From the NCBI GenBank assembly GCA_015056415.1, contig SVGJ01000004.1, positions 1 to 64,000 of the forward strand: DNA of 64,000 nucleotides. Direction: 5' to 3'. This stretch comes from Clostridiales bacterium (GTDB taxonomy: Bacteria; Bacillota; Clostridia; Christensenellales; Aristaeellaceae). Below the pieces are notes generated by a model. It saw only the letters and a program-made list of their open reading frames with translations, ran no database searches and was not told the origin of the DNA. The translations under genes were made by a program, and so were the position numbers. This document shows positions 42,055 through 49,736 of this stretch, piece after piece. Every line of letters starts with the position of its first letter. Position 1 is the stretch's first letter.

Positions 42055-43196
42055 ACCTGCGGGACAAGCTCAAGGCCGTCAGCGCCTCCGGCAAGCCCGC
42101 CGCCCAGCCCGTAAAGCAGTTCACCGACTGCTGGACCCGCACCGAAAACAGGCCCCTTGCCGATTTTCCCCACGCCTTTGACGTGCAGCGTGAAACCGTG
42201 ATGCTCATGCAGGGCGAGGATATGCCGGAGGGCTTCGATATCCGGCGCGTCCTTTTCCTGGATACGGAGACCACCGGCTTCATGGGCGCGGGCACGGTGG
42301 CGTTTCTTATTGGCATCGGCTGGCTGACGGACGAAGGCTTCACCGTGCGCCAGTATCTCATGCGGGATTACCCGGAAGAAAAGTTTCAGCTGGAACGTTT
42401 AGTGGATGACCTTTCCCGGTTCGACGTGATCTGCACCTTCAACGGCCGCAGCTTTGACGTGCCGCTGCTGCGTGATCGATTCCTGATGAACCGTATGCGC
42501 GCCTCCTGCCTGGATAAGCCCCATATCGATCTGCTGCACATCGCCCGGAGGGTATGGAAGCTGCGGCTGAAGAAGTGCAATCTGGGCCGCCTGGAGGAAG
42601 CGGTGCTGGGCATCTGCCGCGTGGGGGATATCCCCGGCGCCGAGGTACCGCAGCGCTTCTTTTCCTACCTGAAGACGGGGCGATTCTCCCTGCTGGAGGA
42701 CGTCATCGACCATAACGCCCAGGACATCGCCAGCCTGTGCGTGCTGCTGGGGCATATGGCGCATATGTACGATCATCCCGAGAATGCCGTCCATGGCGAG
42801 GATGTGTTCTCCATGGGCGTTGCGCTGGAGCGCATGAAGCACCCCGAGGAAGCCCGCCGCTGCTATCGCCTGGCCATGCGCGGCCCCATGCGCACCCAGG
42901 GCCAGCTGCGCCTGGCGGTGAACTACCGCCGCTGCGGAGACAGGGCCCAGGCCAAGGAGATCTGGCAGGCCATGGTCATCCGGCATGAAGGCGGCGCGAC
43001 CCCTTACATTGAGCTGGCCAAGCACTACGAGCACGTGGAGAAGGATCTCCCCGCCGCCCTGGAGATGACCCGCCGCGCCCTGATGCATCTGGCAGAGCCA
43101 ACTTTGTTTGATGATGAAGCTGTACAAGAAACGCGAAATGCGGTACAATACCGTTATGACCGCCTGAAAAGCAGGCTGGCCAAGAAGGAGCAGTGA
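42051..43196 (+). CDS. mrfB: Exonuclease MrfB (RNase H-like, DEDDh type) with TPR-like tail
   Basis: MrfB is the nuclease partner of MrfA. The 381-residue protein contains an RNase H-fold exonuclease domain: FLDTETTGFMGAGTVAFLIG with the D-x-E pair (near residue 70), FNGRSFDVPLLRDRF and DHNAQDIASL. A helical repeat tail follows (about 250-370, MGVALERMKHPEEARRCYRLAMRGP). Its start overlaps the mrfA stop, so translation is coupled. The longer 507-codon track ORF is a frame extension into mrfA. Confidence 0.92.
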   Translation: MNLRDKLKAVSASGKPAAQPVKQFTDCWTRTENRPLADFPHAFDVQRETVMLMQGEDMPEGFDIRRVLFLDTETTGFMGAGTVAFLIGIGWLTDEGFTVRQYLMRDYPEEKFQLERLVDDLSRFDVICTFNGRSFDVPLLRDRFLMNRMRASCLDKPHIDLLHIARRVWKLRLKKCNLGRLEEAVLGICRVGDIPGAEVPQRFFSYLKTGRFSLLEDVIDHNAQDIASLCVLLGHMAHMYDHPENAVHGEDVFSMGVALERMKHPEEARRCYRLAMRGPMRTQGQLRLAVNYRRCGDRAQAKEIWQAMVIRHEGGATPYIELAKHYEHVEKDLPAALEMTRRALMHLAEPTLFDDEAVQETRNAVQYRYDRLKSRLAKKEQ

Positions 43197-43201
43197 TCAA
43201 C

Positions 43202-44002
43202 ATGGGTTTTTTCGCGAATCTCAAGGCCAAGCAGGCCTATAATCTGCACGGCAAGGGCCAGTGGACCGAGGCCAGGGAGCTCTATGAGCAGGCCATCGCC
43301 CAGGGCATGAACAATCCCCGTTATCTGTTGTCCTACACGATCCTCCTGATCCGCCTGGGCGAATATCAGAAGGCCAAGGATCACCTAGTCAAGCTGCAGA
43401 AGCATCCTGCCCTCACCGCCGAGCAGAAGGTGCAGCTGTTCATGGACTACGCCGTGTGCTGCTACAAGATGGACGACCTTGAGCGCGGTGTGCATCTGCT
43501 GGAGAGCCAGCACAAGCGCCAGCCCACCGGCATGGTTTTTGAAACGCTGGGGTATCTCTATGTTGAGAAGTTTTCCCCCGAGCGCAAGCCCGTGGCTGAC
43601 GTGACGATCCCCGAGGCGCAGGAGGGCGAGGAAGCCCCCGCCGCCAAGACCCAGGAAGAGCTGGACGCCGAGTGGGAAGCCGGCAAGGAGGCCGCCCTGG
43701 CCTTCCTGAAGGAAGCCGTTGAGTATGACGAGGAGGACGCCGTTTGCCTGGACAACATGGGCCAGTTCCTCTACCGCGTCCTGGGCGACAAGGCCGCCGC
43801 GAAGGAATGGTTCGACAAGGCCATCGCCGTCAAGGAGGGGCAGATCGACACGCTGTGGTTCCTCAGCCGCTATGACCTGGAAAACGGCGATACCGCCGGA
43901 GCCATCGAGAAGCTGGAGAAATCCCTGGAGGGCCGCTTCTCTCCCCTGAACTTCAAAGCCAAAGCGGAAGTGGAAGCCGAGATCCAGCGGCTGAAAAAAT
44001 AA
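43202..44002 (+). CDS. Tetratricopeptide-repeat protein
   Basis: The 266-residue soluble protein is made mainly of TPR-like helix pairs (KQAYNLHGKGQWTEARELYEQAIAQG, LIRLGEYQKAKDHLVKLQKHP, VCLDNMGQFLYRVLGDKAAAKEWFDKAI, DLENGDTAGAIEKLEKSLEG). A charged insert occupies about residues 140-165. No enzymatic motif is visible. It follows mrfB closely and its ribosome site (AAGGAG) is inside the end of mrfB. A GTG at 43193 is an alternative start but is only 3 bases from that site. Confidence 0.8.
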   Translation: MGFFANLKAKQAYNLHGKGQWTEARELYEQAIAQGMNNPRYLLSYTILLIRLGEYQKAKDHLVKLQKHPALTAEQKVQLFMDYAVCCYKMDDLERGVHLLESQHKRQPTGMVFETLGYLYVEKFSPERKPVADVTIPEAQEGEEAPAAKTQEELDAEWEAGKEAALAFLKEAVEYDEEDAVCLDNMGQFLYRVLGDKAAAKEWFDKAIAVKEGQIDTLWFLSRYDLENGDTAGAIEKLEKSLEGRFSPLNFKAKAEVEAEIQRLKK

Positions 44003-44013
44003 TCCCAACTTGC

Positions 44014-44040
44014 TGTAACCAAACCGATCGTCATGCGTGT
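44014..44040 (+). promoter_or_regulatory. Possible ECF-type promoter ahead of the sigma factor gene
   Basis: TGTAACC and CGTGT are separated so that AAC and CGT are 17 bases apart, resembling the AAC/CGT pattern of many ECF sigma promoters. If real, the sigma factor would be autoregulated. Confidence 0.3.
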
Positions 44041-44073
44041 ATGATTATGAAAGCACGATGAGGAGGGCGCGCC

Positions 44074-44592
44074 ATGGATGATAACCAGCTGATGGCACGC
44101 CTTGCCGCCGGGGAGACCGCCGCGCTGGAGGAGCTGATCCTCCGTCACCGCGGGGCCGCGCTGCAGCAGGCCCGGAGCATCCTTAAGGATCACGCCCTCG
44201 CCGAGGACATGGTGCAGGAGGCCTTTGCCCGGGTGTACCTTTTACGGCACAAGTACCGGCCGGATTTCGCCTTCACCACCTACCTGCGGGTGCTGGTGCG
44301 CAACCTGTGCATCGACCAGCTCCGCCGCCGCAAAATGCCGGATGATGTTTCCCCTCCCGCCCCGGCCGATTCCGCCGAGGCCGCCTATTGGCAAAAGGAA
44401 CGCCGCTCCCGCCTGTGGAACGAGCTGCGCGCCCTGGATCAGACCGATCAGGCGCTGCTCACCGGCTACGCGCTGGAGGGGCGATCCTACCGGGAGCTGG
44501 CACAGGCAACGGGGCTTTCGCTGCCCACGGTGAAGATCCGGCTGCACCGCATCCGCAAACGGCTGCGCGACAAGGAGTGTGACGATCCGTGA
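44074..44592 (+). CDS. ECF-family RNA polymerase sigma factor
   Basis: The 172-residue protein has sigma region 2 (LEELILRHRGAALQQARSILKDHALAEDMVQEAFARVYLLRHKYRPDFAFTTYLRVLVRNLCIDQLRRRK) and region 4 (RSYRELAQATGLSLPTVKIRLHRIRKRLRDKE) with no region 3, the ECF layout. AGGAGG precedes the ATG. It overlaps by four bases (GTGA) a tiny membrane-protein gene in the position normally taken by an anti-sigma factor. Signal peptidase I and the O-acylation pair follow, suggesting an envelope regulon. Confidence 0.92.
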   Translation: MDDNQLMARLAAGETAALEELILRHRGAALQQARSILKDHALAEDMVQEAFARVYLLRHKYRPDFAFTTYLRVLVRNLCIDQLRRRKMPDDVSPPAPADSAEAAYWQKERRSRLWNELRALDQTDQALLTGYALEGRSYRELAQATGLSLPTVKIRLHRIRKRLRDKECDDP

Positions 44593-44765
44593 ACGAGTAT
44601 ACCCGCAAGGTTCTTTCCCGTGCCGGCGAGCTGAGCCGCCTGGAGGCAGCTGTATCCGCCATGCCCCGGGGCAGCATTCTGGCGCTGCGTGCCGGATGGG
44701 CCGCCGCATTGGCCGCGCTGATGCTGATGATCCCCTCCATCAGCGCCGCACAGATGATTTTATAA
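44589..44765 (+). CDS. 58-residue membrane protein in the anti-sigma position
   Basis: This gene is too short for the ORF track. It starts at GTG overlapping the sigma stop (GTGA) and ends TTATAA. The product has a polar N-terminus (VNEYTRKVLSRAGELSRLEAAVSAMPRGS) and one hydrophobic segment near residues 30-50 (LALRAGWAAALAALMLMIP). It is too small for a standard anti-sigma fold such as a zinc-containing domain and has no cysteine. It could be a minimal or reduced anti-sigma factor. Coupled start, length and position support a real gene. Confidence 0.65.
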   Translation: MNEYTRKVLSRAGELSRLEAAVSAMPRGSILALRAGWAAALAALMLMIPSISAAQMIL

Positions 44766-44778
44766 CGGAGGTATGAAC

Positions 44779-45381
44779 ATGAGCGAACCCGAAACCATGA
44801 ACCAGGTGGAGCAGTCCGAAGAAAAGGCGCCCCAGAAGCGCTGGTTCAAAAAGAAGGAAAAGGTCAAGAAGACCTTCAAGCAGGAACTGATCGAATGGGT
44901 CGTAACGCTGGCGGTGGCGCTGGTCATCGCGTTTGTTGTGCGCACCTTCCTGTTCGAGCCCGTACGGGTGGACGGCTCCTCCATGGCCAATACACTGCGA
45001 CATGGCGAGGTCATGTTCGTGACCAAGCCGGAGTATCTCCTCGGCGATCCCCAGCGCTTCGACGTGGTGATCTGCCACTATCCCGACCGCGGCAATACCA
45101 ACTTTGTCAAGCGCGTGGTGGGTCTCCCCGGCGACACGGTGGAGGTCAAGGACGGTTTCCTGTATGTGAACGGCGAAAAGTACGAGGAGACCTATCTCAC
45201 CTACCGGCCTGACTATACGCTCGCTCCCTACACCGTGCCGGAAGGCAAATATTTCGTCCTGGGCGACAACCGCGCCAATTCCAACGACAGCCATATTATC
45301 GGCCCCATCAGCCGGGATATGATCGTCGGTCACGTGCGCAGCGTGCTCTGGCCGCTGAACAGCTGGCGCGCCATTGATTGA
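44779..45381 (+). CDS. lepB: Signal peptidase I
   Basis: This membrane serine protease removes signal peptides from exported proteins. The 200-residue product has a charged N-terminus, a membrane segment (about 37-55, WVVTLAVALVIAFVVRTFLF), the catalytic serine in VDGSSMANTL, the catalytic lysine in NTNFVKRVVGLPGD and the family box FVLGDNRANSNDSH. The ATG at 44779 is preferred because GGAGG would be only 1 base from the alternative at 44773. Confidence 0.95.
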   Translation: MSEPETMNQVEQSEEKAPQKRWFKKKEKVKKTFKQELIEWVVTLAVALVIAFVVRTFLFEPVRVDGSSMANTLRHGEVMFVTKPEYLLGDPQRFDVVICHYPDRGNTNFVKRVVGLPGDTVEVKDGFLYVNGEKYEETYLTYRPDYTLAPYTVPEGKYFVLGDNRANSNDSHIIGPISRDMIVGHVRSVLWPLNSWRAID

Positions 45382-45399
45382 TCTCCCCATGATCTACCA

Positions 45400-45432
45400 T
45401 GCAGTCTGCCAACCGCAGGCTGCATTTTCTTT
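45400..45432 (+). terminator. Terminator after lepB
   Basis: TGCAGTCTGC / GCAGGCTGCA with a five-base loop (one G-T pair) and TTTTCTTT. Confidence 0.8.
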
Positions 45433-45532
45433 GTATTGATTACCAGCATACCGCATCGTATATTGCATAATCCTGGGCAATTTGCTATCTTATTGATGTA
45501 TGTGATTTTATATTCAGAAGGGATTTTGCAGT

Positions 45533-46963
45533 ATGCTGTTTACGAGTTTGGAATTCCTCTGCGCCTTCCTGCCGCTGGTGCTGCTGGTCAATTTCCTTTT
45601 GCCAAAGGCCGTGCGCAACTACTGGCTGCTGATCGCAAGCCTGTTCTTCTACGCATGGGGAGAGCCCTCCTTTGTGCTGTTTATGCTCATCTCCATCGTC
45701 TTCAATTATATCATGGCACTGCTCATCTCCCGCTGTTCCGCCGAGGGGAAGCGCATTGGCCGCAAGACAGGCATGGCTGTCACGGTGCTGGGCAACCTGG
45801 GACTGTTGTTCGTTTATAAATATATGAACTTCTTCACCGGCACCGTGCGAGGCCTTTTCCCCCAACTGCATGACGTCATACCGCAAACGGAGTTCCTGCT
45901 GCCCATCGGCATCTCCTTCTTCACCTTCCAGGCCATGAGCTACGTGATCGACGTATACCGCGGCACTCAGGTACAGAAGAACCCCGCTAACCTGGGTATG
46001 TACATCTCCTTCTTCCCGCAGCTGATCGCCGGCCCCATCGTGCGCTACACCACCGTGGAGGAGCAGATCCGTCACCGCGTGATCACGGTGGATTCCTTCT
46101 GCGAGGGCGTGCGCCGCTTCATCATCGGCTTCAATAAAAAGATGCTCCTGGCCAACGTTCTGGGCGAGGCGGCCGACGCTGTTTTCGCCATGTCCGGCAT
46201 GAGCACGCTGACGGCCTGGGTGGGCATCGCCTGCTACACCCTGCAGATCTTCTACGATTTCGCCGGCTATTCCGACATGGCCATTGGCCTGGGCAAGATG
46301 TTCGGCTTCAACTTCCTCGAGAACTTCGATTACCCCTACTGCTCCGGCTCCATCACCGAGTTCTGGCGGCGGTGGCACATCTCCCTGGGTAGCTGGTTCC
46401 GCGATTATGTCTACTTCCCGCTGGGCGGCTCCCGGGTGAAGAGCAAGCTGCGCCTGGTGCTCAACCTGGCGGTGGTGTGGCTGCTCACCGGCGTGTGGCA
46501 CGGCGCCAACTGGACCTTTATCCTCTGGGGCGTGCTTTACGGCGTGATCATCATCTTTGAGAAGCTGCTGGGCATCCCTGCCAAAGCCAAGGACAGCCGT
46601 GGCTTCGGCCTGCTGTGGCGCGTGCTGACGCTGCTGGCCGTGATGCTGGGCTGGGTGCTCTTCCGCGCCGATAGTCTGGGCCAGGCCGGCCAGTACATCA
46701 ACACCATGTTCCTTGGTGCTTCCACCCCGCTGTATGACGCCACAGGCCTGTACTACCTGCGGGAATACCTGGTAGTGCTGCTGGTGGGCATCCTGTGCGC
46801 CACGCCCGTTTTCCGCATCCTGCGTGAAAAGCTCGTCAATATGCCCGCGGCGGGCGCCCCCCTGCTGCTGGTGGGCTACCTGGGCCAGATCCTCCTGTTC
46901 CTGGCCAGCATCGCCGCCCTGGTGATGAACGCCCACAACCCCTTCATCTACTTCAATTTCTAA
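45533..46963 (+). CDS. MBOAT family O-acyltransferase (AlgI/DltB-like)
   Basis: The 476-residue polytopic membrane protein transfers acyl (usually acetyl) groups across the membrane to an extracytoplasmic acceptor. Hallmarks are LLPIGISFFTFQAMSYVIDVYRG, SFFPQLIAGPIVRY, ITEFWRRWHISLGSWFRDYVYFPLGGSR (His282) and the catalytic histidine His323 in LTGVWHGANWTF. It resembles AlgI, which works with AlgJ/AlgX-type partners. The following gene encodes such a DHHW partner, 15 bases away. Confidence 0.95.
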   Translation: MLFTSLEFLCAFLPLVLLVNFLLPKAVRNYWLLIASLFFYAWGEPSFVLFMLISIVFNYIMALLISRCSAEGKRIGRKTGMAVTVLGNLGLLFVYKYMNFFTGTVRGLFPQLHDVIPQTEFLLPIGISFFTFQAMSYVIDVYRGTQVQKNPANLGMYISFFPQLIAGPIVRYTTVEEQIRHRVITVDSFCEGVRRFIIGFNKKMLLANVLGEAADAVFAMSGMSTLTAWVGIACYTLQIFYDFAGYSDMAIGLGKMFGFNFLENFDYPYCSGSITEFWRRWHISLGSWFRDYVYFPLGGSRVKSKLRLVLNLAVVWLLTGVWHGANWTFILWGVLYGVIIIFEKLLGIPAKAKDSRGFGLLWRVLTLLAVMLGWVLFRADSLGQAGQYINTMFLGASTPLYDATGLYYLREYLVVLLVGILCATPVFRILREKLVNMPAAGAPLLLVGYLGQILLFLASIAALVMNAHNPFIYFNF

Positions 46964-46978
46964 CGGAGGTGAACCGAT

Positions 46979-49678
46979 TTGAAGCTTGCACAGCGCTATC
47001 TCGCCCTGGTTTTCCTCCTCATCATTCTGACCCTTACCATCGCCAATCTTCCCCTGACCATCGAGGCTGTGAAATCCGGCGTGGAAGCCGGCAATGGCCT
47101 CCCGGGCCTGACGGAGAAGGTCAAAGCCGCTTATCTGACAGACGATTTCTCCAACAAGACGGGCTTTGTTGACCTGGCCGGTCTCCACGCACGGCTCACC
47201 GGACGGCAGAAATTCAACGATGTCGTCAAGCTGCGAAACGGTATGCTCGCCTACGAGACCGAGACCGTGGGCGATGCCGGCGGTCGTGCAGCCAGCGTTG
47301 CCAAGTTCGCCGCCTGGCTTGAGGCGCGCGGCACGGCCTTCCTGTATGTGCAGATGCCTTATAAGATGGATCTTTCCGAATCCCTGATGCCCACCGGCCT
47401 TGCCAACACCGTTCACCGTAACGCCGACGACATGGTGGATACCCTGCTGGAGCTGGGCGTTCCCACCCTGGACCTGCGCGAGGAGATCTGCGCTACGCCC
47501 GAAACGCTGCAGCAGTATTTTCATGCCACCGATCATCACTGGAACGCCCTGGGCGCCCTCAAGGGCTTCCAACTCACCGCTGAAAAGCTGCAGGAGATCT
47601 TCCCCCAGGAGCTCGCCACCCTGCCCACCGTGACCGAAACGGAAAGCTGGCAGGTAGAGACCTTCGCCGACCGGTTCCTGGGCAGCCAGGGTAAGCGCGT
47701 GGGCAAATTCTATGCCGGTGTGGATGACCTGGTGCTGGTCACTCCCAACTTCCCCACCGCCATGAGTATGTCCAACATGAAATACCGCCGCTTCACCTCC
47801 GGCGATTTCGAGACGGCCATCCTTCAGAAGGAATACCTGGTTGATGAGGTCTCCTACCACACGCAGAACCATTACGCCGTCTACGTGGGCGGCGATTATC
47901 CCCTGGTGCAGCACCGCAACGCCCTGGCTCCCCTCAACAAAAAAGTACTGATCATCAAGGACAGCTTTGCCCTGCCCTATCAGAGCTTTATGTCCACGCT
48001 GTTCACCGCGGTGGACGTCATCGACCCCCGTCATTATACCGAGCAGCCCGTGGCCGACTACATCATGCAGTACGAGCCCGACCTGGTGCTGCTGGCCATC
48101 AACCCCAACATGATCTTTCAGCAGGCGTATACCCAGTTTGGTCAGGGGGACGCCAAGGCCTTCTATCAGCTGGAGACCATCGCCCAGCAGGATGTGACCG
48201 TTCCCGTGGCGGAAACGGATTACACCTTCGCATCCCTCTCTCCCGCGCTGGAGGCCGATGCCCTGTACTGTCTGCGCATGGAGGACGTCACCCGTACCGC
48301 CGGCAATGCGAAGGCCGTGTCCGTCACGCTGTATGAACGCGTCACGAAAAAACAGCACGCAAGCTTCATCTTCGACCTGGATTACTGTGCGTATACCGGG
48401 GATTACACCTGGTATTTCCGCGTACCCGCCACCGAAACGCCCTGCGAGCTGCTGTTCTACGCAGGCCTTCCCGGCAGCACCACCGGCAACGGCTTCACCT
48501 TTGGCAACGTGACGGTCTCCAAGGTCTCCGTCGCCTACCCCGAGGGCTATGTTCCCCAGGAGGAGACCCTGCTTTTCCAGCAGGACGTGACCGTCTATCC
48601 CCTGGAGAACGACTACAATTACGAAACCATCCCCGTTTCCCTCAAGCCCGGCGCCAAATACCGCCTGAGCATCGAGTCCCTCGCTATTGACGCCGGCTCC
48701 ACCGACACCCTGACCGTTTCCCTGTATGACACGCTCATCAAGACACGCCTGAGGAGCCACCACTTCGCCCTGCAGGGCATGGCCTCCGGCTATGTATGGG
48801 ATTTCGATGTTCCGGAGGACGCCACCGAAGGGGTTCGTGTGCTCATCTACGCCGGAAAGCTGGGCGAGACCGGCAACATCGGCGTGACCTGCAACAACGT
48901 GGTGCTGGAGCGCACCGACCTGCTCCCTGAGGGCCAGCAGCCCGCGGCCGCCACGCAGGTGTACACCCGCATCGAGCCCCGTAATGTGACCATCCAGCCC
49001 AGTGAGGATGGCTACAACTACGGCAGCTTCAACCTGGCCCTGGAGCCGGGCGCGACCTACGCGCTCTCCACGCAGGAGATGACGCTTGACGCCGGGCAGG
49101 CCGAAAGCATCGATGTTTCCCTGTTCCATCCCGCCACCAAAACGCACCTGCTCACCACCAGCATTCCCGTGGCCCAGGGCGAGAACGTCTGGCGCTTCCA
49201 GGCCCCGGCCGGCGGCGACGCCTGCCAGCTGCTGCTCTATGCCGGCAAGCGCGGCGAGACCAATGGCGTGGGCGTCACGATCTCCGGCCTGTCGCTGGTC
49301 ATGGAGCAGGAGGCGCCCCTGGGCGTGGCGCTCTCCCAGCAGGATATCGTGATTGAGTCCACCACCGATGATTACCACTACATCGCCCTCAACGCGGCGC
49401 TGCTGCCGGATACGCTCTATCAGCTGTCCGTATCGGGCGTGGAGATCACCGCCGGGCAGGCCGAGAAGCTCTCCTTCTCGCTGTATGATCCCACCAGCCG
49501 CGAGCAGCTGGCCCGGGGCAATATCGCCCTGACCGGCGGGGAGCCCTACACCTGGGATTTCATCACCCCCGCGGAGGAAGCCAGCCTGTGGCAGGTGCTG
49601 GTGTATGCCGGCGAGCGGGGCAAGACCGCCAACGTGAGCCTCACCCTGAAGGAGCTGACGGTCACCGAGGCGGAATAA
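46979..49678 (+). CDS. DHHW/AlgX-like SGNH protein with four C-terminal repeat domains
   Basis: The 899-residue protein has an N-terminal membrane anchor (about 5-25) and a DHHW-type SGNH domain with the signature TDHHWN (residues 185-188) and a likely catalytic serine in IIKDSFALPYQSF. This is the class that receives acetyl groups from MBOAT proteins. From about residue 400 come four tandem domains of about 120-130 residues, starting near residues 404, 534, 667 and 786. Each begins QDVTV- or RNVTI-like and ends with LLxYAGxxGxTxG. They look like beta-sandwich carbohydrate-binding modules but match no family I recognise. It starts at TTG with GGAGGTGA 8 bases upstream. Confidence 0.88.
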   Translation: MKLAQRYLALVFLLIILTLTIANLPLTIEAVKSGVEAGNGLPGLTEKVKAAYLTDDFSNKTGFVDLAGLHARLTGRQKFNDVVKLRNGMLAYETETVGDAGGRAASVAKFAAWLEARGTAFLYVQMPYKMDLSESLMPTGLANTVHRNADDMVDTLLELGVPTLDLREEICATPETLQQYFHATDHHWNALGALKGFQLTAEKLQEIFPQELATLPTVTETESWQVETFADRFLGSQGKRVGKFYAGVDDLVLVTPNFPTAMSMSNMKYRRFTSGDFETAILQKEYLVDEVSYHTQNHYAVYVGGDYPLVQHRNALAPLNKKVLIIKDSFALPYQSFMSTLFTAVDVIDPRHYTEQPVADYIMQYEPDLVLLAINPNMIFQQAYTQFGQGDAKAFYQLETIAQQDVTVPVAETDYTFASLSPALEADALYCLRMEDVTRTAGNAKAVSVTLYERVTKKQHASFIFDLDYCAYTGDYTWYFRVPATETPCELLFYAGLPGSTTGNGFTFGNVTVSKVSVAYPEGYVPQEETLLFQQDVTVYPLENDYNYETIPVSLKPGAKYRLSIESLAIDAGSTDTLTVSLYDTLIKTRLRSHHFALQGMASGYVWDFDVPEDATEGVRVLIYAGKLGETGNIGVTCNNVVLERTDLLPEGQQPAAATQVYTRIEPRNVTIQPSEDGYNYGSFNLALEPGATYALSTQEMTLDAGQAESIDVSLFHPATKTHLLTTSIPVAQGENVWRFQAPAGGDACQLLLYAGKRGETNGVGVTISGLSLVMEQEAPLGVALSQQDIVIESTTDDYHYIALNAALLPDTLYQLSVSGVEITAGQAEKLSFSLYDPTSREQLARGNIALTGGEPYTWDFITPAEEASLWQVLVYAGERGKTANVSLTLKELTVTEAE

Positions 49679-49693
49679 ATACTGATCGCATCA

Positions 49694-49723
49694 AAAAGGG
49701 ACTTGCTTTCGCAAGTCCCTTTT
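49694..49723. terminator. Bidirectional terminator between the O-acylation and GH31/GH29 operons
   Basis: A 13-bp perfect stem AAAAGGGACTTGC / GCAAGTCCCTTTT with a tttc loop lies between converging genes. Confidence 0.92.
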
Positions 49724-49736
49724 GTTTGTATGCGGT

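Noticed and set aside
41673-43196. 507-codon extension of mrfB
   Set aside because: The extra N-terminus is mrfA read in another frame. The ATG overlapping the mrfA stop gives the normal start.
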